The translations under genes and the position numbers were made by a program. Source: Bifidobacterium subtile (GTDB lineage: Bacteria; Actinomycetota; Actinomycetes; Actinomycetales; Bifidobacteriaceae). From it: DNA of 64,000 nt. Where the stretch lies: the NCBI RefSeq assembly GCF_000741775.1, contig NZ_JGZR01000003.1:124001-188000 (forward strand), read 5' to 3'. Numbering within the stretch: position 1 is the stretch's first letter; every line of letters begins with the position of its first letter. This document shows, in pieces, positions 53,728 through 61,908 of this stretch. Under the pieces are notes generated by a model. The model was not told where the DNA came from, did no database searches, and saw only the letters and a list, made by a program, of their open reading frames with translations.

Positions 53728-54630
53728 CTATTTTTGTGTCTCGTTGACGGTGAGCATGGCGTTGGCGACCTGGTCGTACATGGTCTGGTAGCCGGCTGGC
53801 GTGGAGGCCGGCAGCACGACAGTTTTCGCGTTGTTCGACTCGCTCAGGTTGCGCAGCACGTCAAGATACTGGTTGAAAAGAACCACGTTGTTCACATCGG
53901 AGATATTCATGCCGACCGACTGCAGGCTCTTGATCTGGTCGACGATGCCGTTGGCGATCTCGCGGCGGTAGTTGGCTTGGCCCTCGCCCTGCAGCCTGGT
54001 TCTTTCGGCCTCGGCGGTGGCCTGCGTTTCGATCTGGATGCGTTGCGCGTCGGCCCGGTTGCGCGTGGCTTCCTTCTCGCGCTGGGCGGCGTTGATCGAA
54101 TCCATGGCGGCTTTCACCGCATTGCTTGGGTCGATGGCGGTGATCAGCGTCTTGACGACAGTGAAGCCGTAGCGCACCATCTCGGCGCCCACGGTCTTCT
54201 GCACGTCGGCGGCGATATCATCCTTGCGAGCGAAGGCGTCGTCAAGCGTGAGAGCCGGGATGGCGGAGCGCAGCGCATCCTCCATGTAGGAGCGCAGCTG
54301 GCCCGAGGGGTCGCGCAGCTCGTAGAAGGCCGTCGCCACGTTCTCGGGATTCACCCGGAACTGCGTGGACGCCACGACCGTGACGAACACGTTGTCGAGC
54401 GTCTTGGTCTCAAGCTTCACATTGAGCTGATTGACGCGCATATTCGTCTTCATGGCGATGCGGTCCACCAGCGGAATCTTGACATGGATGCCGGCGAACT
54501 GCACCTTGTGCAGCTTGCCGAAACGCTCGATGATGTATGCCTGCTGCTGCGGCACGACATACAGCGCCGACACCAGCAGGATGACGACAAGCACCAGAAT
54601 GATGATGAGAAATACGAATTGGCCGATCAT
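53728..54630 (-). CDS. SPFH/band-7 (stomatin-like) membrane protein
   Basis: A 300-residue protein. An N-terminal membrane helix (residues 3-26) leads into the band-7 domain: VVPQQQAYIIERFGKLHKV, IPLVDRIAMKTNMRVNQLNV, TKTLDNVFVTVVAST. A charged coiled coil follows (AAMDSINAAQREKEATRNRADAQRIQIETQATAEAERTRL, roughly residues 160-205). Such proteins oligomerise into membrane rings and organise proteases or microdomains. No NfeD partner is adjacent. ATG 54630 follows AAAGGGGG. Confidence 0.92.
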   Translation of the reverse strand: MIGQFVFLIIILVLVVILLVSALYVVPQQQAYIIERFGKLHKVQFAGIHVKIPLVDRIAMKTNMRVNQLNVKLETKTLDNVFVTVVASTQFRVNPENVATAFYELRDPSGQLRSYMEDALRSAIPALTLDDAFARKDDIAADVQKTVGAEMVRYGFTVVKTLITAIDPSNAVKAAMDSINAAQREKEATRNRADAQRIQIETQATAEAERTRLQGEGQANYRREIANGIVDQIKSLQSVGMNISDVNNVVLFNQYLDVLRNLSESNNAKTVVLPASTPAGYQTMYDQVANAMLTVNETQK

Positions 54631-54716
54631 GGCTACCCCCTTTGGGTTTTGCGGCAGGGCTGCCATCGCCCCGAGGCTTTGTTCCATCGTAGCAGTCGGG
54701 TGGCATGTTATAAAAG

Positions 54717-54746
54717 TTGCATATTCACCTTATTAATGAGTAAAAT
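54717..54746 (+). promoter_or_regulatory. sigma-70-type promoter of the relB cassette
   Basis: TTGCAT, 18 bp, then TAAAAT, 21 bp upstream of relB and followed by a perfect AAGGAGG. The region is markedly AT-richer than the neighbours. Confidence 0.55.
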
Positions 54747-54767
54747 AGCCTCATCAAGGAGGCAAAT

Positions 54768-55031
54768 ATGCAGCAATTATCTCGTACTCGTATACAAATC
54801 AGCACGAAGACAACACTTAAAGAACAAGCCGATCAGCTTTTTGATTCGCTGGGAATCGACATCGGTACAGCAGTGAACCTTTTTCTTGCGCAATCAGTAC
54901 GCGAAGGCGGCCTGCCGTTCCGCCCGACGACAGTGACTCCATTTGAGCAATCGGTACTGGATGCCGCCGCGGAGACGCCGGTTTACGTCAACAATCTGGA
55001 TGAGATGAAGGAAATAATCCGCAATGCTTAG
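54768..55031 (+). CDS. relB: RelB/DinJ-family antitoxin
   Basis: An 87-residue antitoxin: RIQISTKTTLKEQADQLFDSLGIDIGTAVNLFLAQSVREGGLPF is the DinJ/RelB N-terminal domain, and the C-terminal half binds toxin. ATG 54768 follows AAGGAGG. Its stop overlaps the start of a YafQ-type toxin gene that is frameshifted, so this antitoxin may now be an orphan. The cassette is AT-richer than the surrounding genes, suggesting acquisition. Confidence 0.92.
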   Translation: MQQLSRTRIQISTKTTLKEQADQLFDSLGIDIGTAVNLFLAQSVREGGLPFRPTTVTPFEQSVLDAAAETPVYVNNLDEMKEIIRNA

Positions 55032-55303
55032 GCTGGCCTACTCACCTGCGTTTCTGCGCGATGTACGCCGTTTGAAACGCAAGCATTACGACCTGACGAA
55101 GATGGATGCTGCACTAGATGCGTTGATGGCGCAAAACGTCGATTTGCTCACGACACGATACCGAGATCATGCACTTAAGGGAAATTTGAAAGGGATTTCG
55201 TGAGTTGCATATCGAAGGAGGCTGGCTGTTGGTCTACAAAGTGACCAAAACAACGCTGACATTAACTCTTATTCGCACTGGAAGCCATGACACGGTTCTT
55301 TAG
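55024..55303 (+). pseudogene. yafQ: YafQ-family toxin, disrupted by one inserted G
   Basis: ATG 55024 overlaps relB and encodes LAYSPAFLRDVRRLKRKHYD...DHALKGNLKGIS then TGA at 55201-55203. The missing C-terminal half continues in the next frame as ELHIEGGWLLVYKV...LTLIRTGSHDTVL to TAG 55301. In YafQ relatives the join reads LKG(F)RELHI; removing one G of AAAGGGATTT (55192-55194) restores K-G-F-R-E-L-H. The mutation removes the catalytic C-terminal His. Confidence 0.88.
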
Positions 55304-55376
55304 CCGAGATAGATTACTTTTTGTCACGTATCGGCCTCTTGCACAACACAAAAGACCTTCGCATAACCAATCAATT

Positions 55377-55432
55377 CAGGCGGGTTGCTCCTGCTGCGGC
55401 TCGCACAAACTGCAGCAGGAGCAACCCGCCTG
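55377..55432. terminator. 21-bp perfect stem terminator
   Basis: CAGGCGGGTTGCTCCTGCTG (from 55377) pairs perfectly with the segment ending GGAGCAACCCGCCTG at 55432. It separates the toxin remnant from the fluoride operon. Confidence 0.85.
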
Positions 55433-55439
55433 TCACCGC

Positions 55440-55799
55440 CTACCCGATCACAAAGCCCAGCAGGGTTGCGGCCAAGCTGAGCACGAGCATGCCGCCGGTG
55501 TGCTGCAGGGCGCGCACGGGCTCATGCGCCTTGATGAGGCGCACGCCTTCGACGCTTGCGGTGCTGAAGGTCGAATAACCGCCCAGGAACCCTGAGGCAA
55601 GCAGCAGGCGCACGGTGTCGGAGCCGATGTGCGAGGTCACCCAGCCGGTGAGGATGCCCATGAGCAGGCAAGCGGTGATGTTAACGACGATGGTGCCCAA
55701 GGGGATGGTCAGGCGGTTGCGTTTGTTCACCCACGTATCGACGAGGAAACGGCTGGCAGCGCCAAGGCCGCCAAGCAATGCTGCGAGGACCAGCATCAT
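55440..55799 (-). CDS. crcB: fluoride channel FluC/CrcB, subunit 1
   Basis: A 119-residue four-helix protein: GGLGAASRFLVDTW, IPLGTIVVNITACLLMGIL (the conserved Asn) and SGFLGGYSTFSTASVEGVRL (GGYTTFST motif with pore Phe). FluC exports fluoride as an antiparallel dimer. The start overlaps the stop of the second crcB (ATGA). Last gene of the operon behind the fluoride riboswitch. Confidence 0.95.
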   Translation of the reverse strand: MMLVLAALLGGLGAASRFLVDTWVNKRNRLTIPLGTIVVNITACLLMGILTGWVTSHIGSDTVRLLLASGFLGGYSTFSTASVEGVRLIKAHEPVRALQHTGGMLVLSLAATLLGFVIG

Positions 55800-56446
55800 G
55801 ACCGCCCTCCTTTCTGCGCGTTCGCGCGAGCAGCAGCATGTCCAGCATCCGGAGCGCCGCTGTTCCCCGCATTGCCGCTCGATACATTGTCGTTCGACGC
55901 AGAGCCATTCCCTGCCGATCCTGTCGCATTAGGCCCGTCGTCGGCACCATGCGCTGTTGCATCGACTGTCGGCGTCGAAGCGCCAATTGTCTGGGCCACT
56001 GACTGGGCAGCAGGCAAGGATGCCGCGCGAGCGTTGCGTCGGTTTCCGAGCCGTTCTCCCGCGCTGATGCCCAGTCCGGCGCAGAACAATCCCACTACCA
56101 CGCTGATGACGAGATAGCCCAAGGCCAGGGCGACGGCGTGGCCGGTTATGCGGGTATCGGTTTCCAGGATGAACGTGCTGTAGGTGGTGTACCCGCCGAT
56201 GACGCCAGTACCCAGGCCGAGTCGCCAGATTCGTCTTGCGCCGATGTCTTCGCCCGTAGTGGCCAGATACTCCAGCAGACAGCCGAGGATGAACGACCCG
56301 GTCAGGTTGATGAGCAAGGTCATCCACGGCCACGACGCATCCGGGGCCTGCAGTTTGCTTAAGGAGATGCGGATGAGGGAGCCGACGCTGCCGCCTGCGA
56401 AAACGGCGGCGACGGATTGCAGCAGTACTCTAGTGCGTGAGTTCAC
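55796..56446 (-). CDS. crcB: fluoride channel FluC/CrcB, subunit 2 with C-terminal extension
   Basis: 216 residues. The channel core is residues 1-130: GGSVGSLIRISLSKL, MTLLINLTGSFILGCLLE, GTGVIGGYTTYSTFILE. About 85 further residues rich in Ala, Asn, Gly and Asp are not part of known FluC. In pairs of crcB genes the two products can form a heterodimer. GTG 56446 overlaps the usp stop, so it is translationally coupled. Confidence 0.93.
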   Translation of the reverse strand: MNSRTRVLLQSVAAVFAGGSVGSLIRISLSKLQAPDASWPWMTLLINLTGSFILGCLLEYLATTGEDIGARRIWRLGLGTGVIGGYTTYSTFILETDTRITGHAVALALGYLVISVVVGLFCAGLGISAGERLGNRRNARAASLPAAQSVAQTIGASTPTVDATAHGADDGPNATGSAGNGSASNDNVSSGNAGNSGAPDAGHAAARANAQKGGRS

Positions 56447-57099
56447 TCGTCCTCCCCGACTCGCTGCTTGCCGTCGTTGCCGGTTTGCGCGAAGATTCCC
56501 GCAACGGCGCCATCAGCATCAACTCCAACGCTGCCAGCACCAGCTCCGCCGTCATACTTCCCCAGCGGTATCACCACGACTGGGATGCTTTGGCTGTGTT
56601 CAAGGCGCACGGAAATGGAGCCGCGCAGCCACTCTTCGACCGCAGCGACGGGACCATGCTCGCGCGTTCCCACGATGATCGCCTTGGCATCAGCGCGCCT
56701 CGCCTCATCAGACAAGCAACGCATGGGATCGCCGCCAAGACGTTTGAAGGCCACGGGGAATCCGGAGCTTCGCGCCATGCGATCGATGCGCTGCCCCAGC
56801 TCGAAGGCCTGCACACGTTGTTCCTCGTCCAAGCTGTCGGGATCAAGCGGCTCCCAGTGGCCATCGACCTGTATCAAGGTGGGATCGACGTAGATGGCGA
56901 TCAGCCTGTCGAACAGGCCGGTCTTGGCCCAACGCAATGCGGTCCGCATAACCAGGTCAGGCTGGTCGGGCGCGATGCCGACGATCGCCACGCGAAGCGC
57001 CCCGGGCCTTCTCTCCCCCTGCGGCTGTTCCCGTTGGGGCGCTGCACCAGAGGGTTCACGCGCAATCGAATCGTCAGCAATGTCAGTAGTTTTCGCCAT
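56443..57099 (-). CDS. universal stress protein (UspA) family protein, first gene of the fluoride operon
   Basis: A 218-residue protein. The Usp fold spans residues ~35-180: LRVAIVGIAPDQPDLVMRTALRWAK, a middle GQRIDRMARSSGFPVAFKRLGGDPMRCL, and the ATP-binding-type end AIIVGTREHGPVAAVEEWLRGSISVRL...PVVVIPLG. The motif G-2x-G-9x-G is loosely kept. The N- and C-terminal tails are disordered. ATG 57099 follows AAAGGAG. It is coupled to two fluC genes and preceded by a fluoride riboswitch, so fluoride probably induces it. Confidence 0.88.
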   Translation of the reverse strand: MAKTTDIADDSIAREPSGAAPQREQPQGERRPGALRVAIVGIAPDQPDLVMRTALRWAKTGLFDRLIAIYVDPTLIQVDGHWEPLDPDSLDEEQRVQAFELGQRIDRMARSSGFPVAFKRLGGDPMRCLSDEARRADAKAIIVGTREHGPVAAVEEWLRGSISVRLEHSQSIPVVVIPLGKYDGGAGAGSVGVDADGAVAGIFAQTGNDGKQRVGEDE

Positions 57100-57165
57100 A
57101 CCATAGCTCCTTTCAGCAATATGCCTAGCGGCATGGCAAAACGTCACGCCGTTACACGACAGATT

Positions 57166-57280
57166 GAGTAGGAACCATCAGCACTGTGTTTGTCGGCATT
57201 GCATTCATCAACGCCATGCTTGTCAACACTGTGCGGTTCGGACATGCGTCCAGGCGGGGCCCATCACCGTTCTGCCCGAC
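57166..57280 (-). ncRNA. fluoride riboswitch (crcB motif) upstream of the usp-fluC operon
   Basis: On the minus strand the motif GGTGATGGGCCCCGCC, then AACCGC, then after an enlarged helix GTGCTGATGGTTCCTACTC, has the fluoride riboswitch order: 5' GGnGATGnGgCC-GCC, A-rich joining segment, and the closing CTGATGGnnnCTAC. The extended arm pairs GCACAGTGTT with AACACAGTGC imperfectly. The usp start lies about 70 nt downstream. The adjacent fluC genes make the call very likely. Confidence 0.88.
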
Positions 57281-57441
57281 AGCCTACCACTTCTGCGCAC
57301 GCATTGCATTCGGGAGGACGCGATTGATGGTAAACGTCCAACTCGATGCCACATCACGCAGACCCAGCATGGATAATCACGAATATCACGGAAAACAGTC
57401 GTTATCTCACTCACGAGAGGTGCTGTTCATGCCTCGCTAAA

Positions 57442-57650
57442 ATCTATCTGCGTTATCTGTAGCGTTATTCGAAGCTCGCGGAGGTCTATCTGCGTTATGT
57501 GAGGCGCTAATCCCACGACGCCCCAAGTATCACTGGCCGAAAATGACGGTTTCTGGCCGCCCGATACTCGACCCTCCAAGAAATAGCGCCACAGATAACG
57601 CAGATAGACCTCCGCAGCCAGCAATTAACGCATCACATAAGCGAGATACG
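57442..57650. repeat. ~205-bp nested palindromic intergenic element, copy 2
   Basis: The inner arms GGTCTATCTGCGTTATGTGA (from 57484) and the segment with AACGCAGATAGACCTCC (about 57597-57613) pair. The outer arms contain TCTGTAGCGTTATT and AATTAACGCATCACA. The core (57530-57575) is the reverse complement of the copy-1 core, about 90% identical by eye. It lies downstream of the second sulfhydrylase gene. Confidence 0.8.
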
Positions 57651-57728
57651 TCTTCATGCGTTCGGCAACGTCTGATTCATCGGGCGATCGCGTTCTGCAA
57701 TGCGCCCGAGTCGCGCAGCCATCCCCGC

Positions 57729-59135
57729 TCAGTATGCGCCGGCAATCGCCTGGTCAAGGTCGGCAATGAGATCGGCGGGATTCTCAAGGCCGATGGAGAT
57801 GCGCAGCAGGTTGTCGTTCACGCCGGCCGACAAGCGGTAGCGCTCCGGGACTTCGCGGTGCGTGATGCGGGCCGGGTTGACGATCAGCGAGCGCGAATCG
57901 CCGATGTTAGGCACGTAGGAGAACAGCTTGACGCCGTCGACGATGCGGTTCACGTGCGATTCCTCGCCTTCGACCTCGAAGGAGAGCACGGTTCCCACGC
58001 CCTGCGGCAGGTATCGCGCGACCAGCTCGTGCTGCGGATCGTCGTCCAGACCGGAATAATTGACACGAACGATATGATCCACGCCGCGCAGATGCTGGGC
58101 GATGAGCTTCGCCGTGGCGACCTCCTGGCGCACGCGCTGCGGCAAGGTTTCCAAGCCGACCATCTGCAGATAGGCGTTGAACGGCGAAAGCACTGCGCCG
58201 AAGGTGCGCACGTATTTGGTGCGGATGCGCCTGATGAAGGCCGCATTGCCGAAGGCCTCGGCGAAGCTGCGCCATACGCCATTGCGTTCGTCGCTGATCA
58301 CCAGCTCCTTGCGGGTGAGATGCGAGAAGCGACCGTTGGTCCAATCGAAGTTGCCTGCATCCACAATGACGCCGCCCAGCGCATTGCCATGCCCGGAGAT
58401 GCCTTTCGTGGTGGAATGCACGACGATGTCGGCGCCGAATTCGATGGGGCGCAGCAGGTAGGGCGTCGGCACGGTGTTGTCAACGATTAGCGCGATGCCA
58501 TACCGGTGCGCCAAGTCGGCAAGCGGCTTCAAGTCGGTGATTTCAGTAGACGGGTTGGCAACGGTTTCGGCGAAGATGGCCCTAGTGTCCGGACCGATCT
58601 TCGATTCGACCTCGGCCAGGTCGTTGATATCGTCCACGAAATCCGTGTGGATGCCGAACTGCGGGAAGAAGGTATCCATCGCATCCACCGAAGCGCCGTA
58701 CAAATCAGTTGGCGAAATGATGCGCCCGCCGCCTTCGGCCGCGCACAGCAGCGCAAAGGATACCGCGGCCATGCCGGAGCCCACGGCAACCGCGCCGATG
58801 CCGCCTTCCAACTGCGCGATGCGCTGCTCCAACGCGTCCACAGTGGGATTGGCGACACGGGAGTAGGAGAAGCCGCTCACCTCACCGGCGGCAATCGCAT
58901 CAGCATGTGCAGCGGAGCGCAAGGCGTAGGCGACGCTGGGATAGATTGGCGCACTGGCCGCGTCATGATTATCCGAGGTATCGTATCCGCCGTGAACGCT
59001 TGCGGTTTCGAAACCCACTGACGACGCAGCTGCCGGGTCTTCCGTCCCAATCTCTGCTACCGTGCCCACCTCGGCGGTCTGCTGCGCGAATTGCCTCCGA
59101 CATGCATCATCATGCGTCGTCTTCCCTGTTGCCAT
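57729..59135 (-). CDS. metY: O-acetylhomoserine sulfhydrylase-type PLP enzyme, second copy
   Basis: 468 residues, same family as the 48674 gene but with a ~40-residue N-terminal extension. Core: TASVHGGYDTSDNHDAASAPIYPSVAY, YSRVANPTVDALEQRIAQLEGG, the PLP-lysine motif STTKGISGHGN near residue 250 and RSLIVNPARITHREV. It may favour sulfide, methanethiol or another nucleophile than the paralogue. ATG 59135 has AGGAG ten bases away. It is the only gene between the fluoride operon and the SDR-liv operon; ATAGGCTAT lies about 135 bp upstream, as in the first copy. Confidence 0.9.
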   Translation of the reverse strand: MATGKTTHDDACRRQFAQQTAEVGTVAEIGTEDPAAASSVGFETASVHGGYDTSDNHDAASAPIYPSVAYALRSAAHADAIAAGEVSGFSYSRVANPTVDALEQRIAQLEGGIGAVAVGSGMAAVSFALLCAAEGGGRIISPTDLYGASVDAMDTFFPQFGIHTDFVDDINDLAEVESKIGPDTRAIFAETVANPSTEITDLKPLADLAHRYGIALIVDNTVPTPYLLRPIEFGADIVVHSTTKGISGHGNALGGVIVDAGNFDWTNGRFSHLTRKELVISDERNGVWRSFAEAFGNAAFIRRIRTKYVRTFGAVLSPFNAYLQMVGLETLPQRVRQEVATAKLIAQHLRGVDHIVRVNYSGLDDDPQHELVARYLPQGVGTVLSFEVEGEESHVNRIVDGVKLFSYVPNIGDSRSLIVNPARITHREVPERYRLSAGVNDNLLRISIGLENPADLIADLDQAIAGAY

Positions 59136-59362
59136 TGCGAATGCTCCTGTTCCTATGCTGTTCTCTGTCGCGGTCCGGGCTGACGACGCTGCGTGCAGAA
59201 CGTCATTAACGCACCATACTGAAGGTAACGTATCCGCCCATGGCCGCCACGCGCAGACGTATACCAAAAATCTATAGGCTATCCGCGATTTTTTCTTATA
59301 TCAGCCTCCGCATCAGCCGCTAACAGCCGGCTTTTGATGAACCGACTTCCTGCAACTGTCCA

Positions 59363-60100
59363 TCAGACGTTGAACTTGGCGGAGACTTCCTGCCTCGGGC
59401 GCAGATCCACATTGCTGATATGAACATCGGGAGTGGCATTCGCAACCCAGAGAACGGCATCAGCCACGGTCTGCGGATCGATATAGTCCTGCGGGATAAA
59501 ATGCACGCCGAGCGCACGATCAATGCCCTCAAGCATCTTGGTGGCGATCTGCCCAGGATAAATCGTGCTCACGCGAATGCGGTGAACAGATTCTTCGAGA
59601 CGCAGGGTATCGGCATATCCGCGCAGCCCGTGCTTCGAAGCGGCGTATACGGCATGATTGCCGACGGCGCGTTCGCCTGCGCCCGAATTGATAAAGACGA
59701 TTGTCCCCTGCGCTTCGCGAACCGATTCTATGAGCGACCCCGTCAGCAATGCCGGCGCGACCAGGTTGGTGCCGAGCACCGTGTTCCAGTCGTGCACATC
59801 TGCCTGAGCAGCCGGGCCTACTGCTGCAACGGCGGCCGCATGCACTAGCAGATCCAGTCGGGAGTCGAAACGCTCGACGATCTCATGCGCGGCATCGGCT
59901 ATGGCATCCGAATCGAGCAAGTCAAGCGTCAGCGCACTGACGCCTTCGATGCCATCAAGCTCATCGGCATGTGCCTGCGACCTGACGATGGCGATGACAT
60001 TCCAGCCCTGCGCGGCGAGCGAGCGCACAAGCCTGCCGCCCACGCCGCCGCCTGCGCCGGTGACCACCGCCGTTCGCTGCCGTGCCTCATGATCGCTCAT
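59363..60100 (-). CDS. short-chain dehydrogenase/reductase (SDR) family oxidoreductase
   Basis: A 245-residue SDR: VVTGAGGGVGGRLVRSLA at residues 12-29, LLVHAAAVAAVGP, a catalytic Ser region INSGAGERAVGN and the YAASKHG motif. It ends HISNVDLRPRQEV, close to the serine/sugar-3-dehydrogenase-like YdfG branch; substrate unknown. Its ATG overlaps the stop of the fused LivGF gene by 4 bp, so it belongs to the liv operon and may process or make the transported compound. Confidence 0.87.
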   Translation of the reverse strand: MSDHEARQRTAVVTGAGGGVGGRLVRSLAAQGWNVIAIVRSQAHADELDGIEGVSALTLDLLDSDAIADAAHEIVERFDSRLDLLVHAAAVAAVGPAAQADVHDWNTVLGTNLVAPALLTGSLIESVREAQGTIVFINSGAGERAVGNHAVYAASKHGLRGYADTLRLEESVHRIRVSTIYPGQIATKMLEGIDRALGVHFIPQDYIDPQTVADAVLWVANATPDVHISNVDLRPRQEVSAKFNV

Positions 60101-61902
60101 TTGTTGTTCTCCTTCGCTCCGCCAAGATAGGCTTCCTGAACGCGCGGATCATGAAGCAGCGTCTGCGCCTCGCCATGCAGCCGAATGCTGCCGTTCTGCA
60201 ACACATAGCCATAATCCGCCACCGAAAGGGCGAGTTCCGCCTGCTGCTCGACGAGCAGCACCGAAACCCCGATTTCATCGCGGAGCTTGACGATCTGCTC
60301 CAAGACGTCCTCGACGAGCTTGGGCGAAAGGCCCATGGTGGGTTCGTCCATGCAGATGATCTTCGGCTTGCTCATCAGCGCACGAGCGAAGGCCAGCATC
60401 TGCTGCTCGCCACCGGACATGGTGCCCGCCTGCTGAGCACGCCGCTCTTTGAGCCGTGGGAAGCGTTCGTACATCTCTTCAAGGTCCCCGGCGATATCGT
60501 CGGAACGAGAACGCGTGTAGGCGCCGGAAAGCAGATTCTCCTGCACGGTCATCGCAGGGAACACCCGCCGAGCCTCGGGAACCGAAGCGATGCCTTCGAT
60601 GACGCGATGGCGAGTGCTCAGCGAGGTGATGTCGCGCCCCTGATACTGAATCGAGCCGTTCTTGGGGTTCACCAGTCCGAGAATCGTCTTCATCGTGGTC
60701 GACTTGCCCGAAGCGTTGCCTCCCAGCAAGGAGACGATGGCCTTCGGCGGAACGTGCAGCGACACCTGCTGCAAGGCGTGCACCTGCCCGTAGAACACGT
60801 CGACATCATCCAGATCCAGCAGATCGGGCGTGGCGTTCTGCTCTGTTTCACGGCTTCGCGCGAGAGCATCGCCCTGAGCCGATTCCGTCCCCTCCTCCAG
60901 TTCCTCGATGGAGTTCTGCTTTGCGAGCACATCGGCTTGAGCGGTCGAAATCCGCGTTTCACGCCGCTTGCCGAGATACGCCTCGATAACCGCAGGCGTA
61001 TTGCGCACCTCATCCGGCTCGCCGCTGGCGATGATCTTGCCGCCGTCCATCGCCAGCACCTGGTCGGATATCGCGGTGACCAGCTCAATCTTGTGCTCTA
61101 CGAGGAGGATGGTATGGCCTTGCGCCTTGAGATACTGCAGCTGCTGGAGCACTTCGGCGGTCTCGGACTGATTCATGCCGGCCGTAGGCTCGTCGAGCAG
61201 CAGCAGTTTCGGCTCGCTGATATGCGCACGCGCTATCTCCGTGCGCCTGCGGTTGGCGTACGACAGCGTGTAGGCCAAATCGTTGCGTCTGGTCCCCAAG
61301 CGCTCCTTGAAGCGGTCGATCTCGCGCACCACGCGCTCATCGACCTCCTTGTTCTCCCTGGCTATCGCCGGGAACGGCAGCAGCGCGGCGCCGGTTTCGG
61401 CCAGCAGCGACAGCCAACGAATGATCGGGAAACGCTGCAGACCTTTGAAAGGCCGCTGGCTGCTGAGCTTCTTGTGATATCCCAGCGCGATGTTCTCGTC
61501 GACGCTCAATGCGCCGAACACCCTGCCGTTCTGGAATGTTCTGGCGATGCCGCGCTCGGAGACATTCGCGGATCCGCGGCCGGCGATCGGCTCATCCTCG
61601 ATGTCGATGAGCCCCGAATCAGGAGTAAGGAATCCGGAGATCAGATTGATGGTGGTCGATTTGCCCGAGCCGTTCGGCCCGATGATGGATATGACCTCGC
61701 CCTTGTGCAGGTCGAAGGATACATCGTCCACGGCACGCAGTCCTTGGAAGGATTTCTTCAGTTCCCGCACGCGTAGGATCACCGGAGCCTGCGCCACGGC
61801 CCGGCGATGCTCCTGCGGATCGAGAATGACATCGACATCGCGATGAGGGTCCGACACTTTCGTCGCATCGATCGCGTCGCCCTGTTGAATGGATGCAGTC
61901 AT
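60097..61902 (-). CDS. fused LivG-LivF-type branched-chain amino-acid ABC ATPase
   Basis: A 601-residue protein with two ABC domains. Domain 1 (about residues 22-310, LivG-like): Walker A SIIGPNGSGKSTTINLIS, Walker B LLLLDEPTAGMNQSE; its signature reads LSYANRRRTEIARA in place of LSYGQ-. Domain 2 (about 350-600, LivF-like): Walker A SLLGGNASGKSTTMKTI, signature MSGGEQQMLAFARAL, Walker B IICMDEPTMGLSP. The linker is Gln/Glu/Ala-rich. Most bacteria encode these as two genes. The stop overlaps the SDR gene; six bases separate it from the permease gene upstream. Confidence 0.9.
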   Translation of the reverse strand: MTASIQQGDAIDATKVSDPHRDVDVILDPQEHRRAVAQAPVILRVRELKKSFQGLRAVDDVSFDLHKGEVISIIGPNGSGKSTTINLISGFLTPDSGLIDIEDEPIAGRGSANVSERGIARTFQNGRVFGALSVDENIALGYHKKLSSQRPFKGLQRFPIIRWLSLLAETGAALLPFPAIARENKEVDERVVREIDRFKERLGTRRNDLAYTLSYANRRRTEIARAHISEPKLLLLDEPTAGMNQSETAEVLQQLQYLKAQGHTILLVEHKIELVTAISDQVLAMDGGKIIASGEPDEVRNTPAVIEAYLGKRRETRISTAQADVLAKQNSIEELEEGTESAQGDALARSRETEQNATPDLLDLDDVDVFYGQVHALQQVSLHVPPKAIVSLLGGNASGKSTTMKTILGLVNPKNGSIQYQGRDITSLSTRHRVIEGIASVPEARRVFPAMTVQENLLSGAYTRSRSDDIAGDLEEMYERFPRLKERRAQQAGTMSGGEQQMLAFARALMSKPKIICMDEPTMGLSPKLVEDVLEQIVKLRDEIGVSVLLVEQQAELALSVADYGYVLQNGSIRLHGEAQTLLHDPRVQEAYLGGAKENNK

Positions 61903-61908
61903 GAGCAG

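Noticed and set aside
60082..61776. 564-codon plus-strand open frame across the fused Liv ATPase
   Set aside because: The minus strand carries all ABC motifs twice; the plus frame is low-information His/Arg/Leu sequence.
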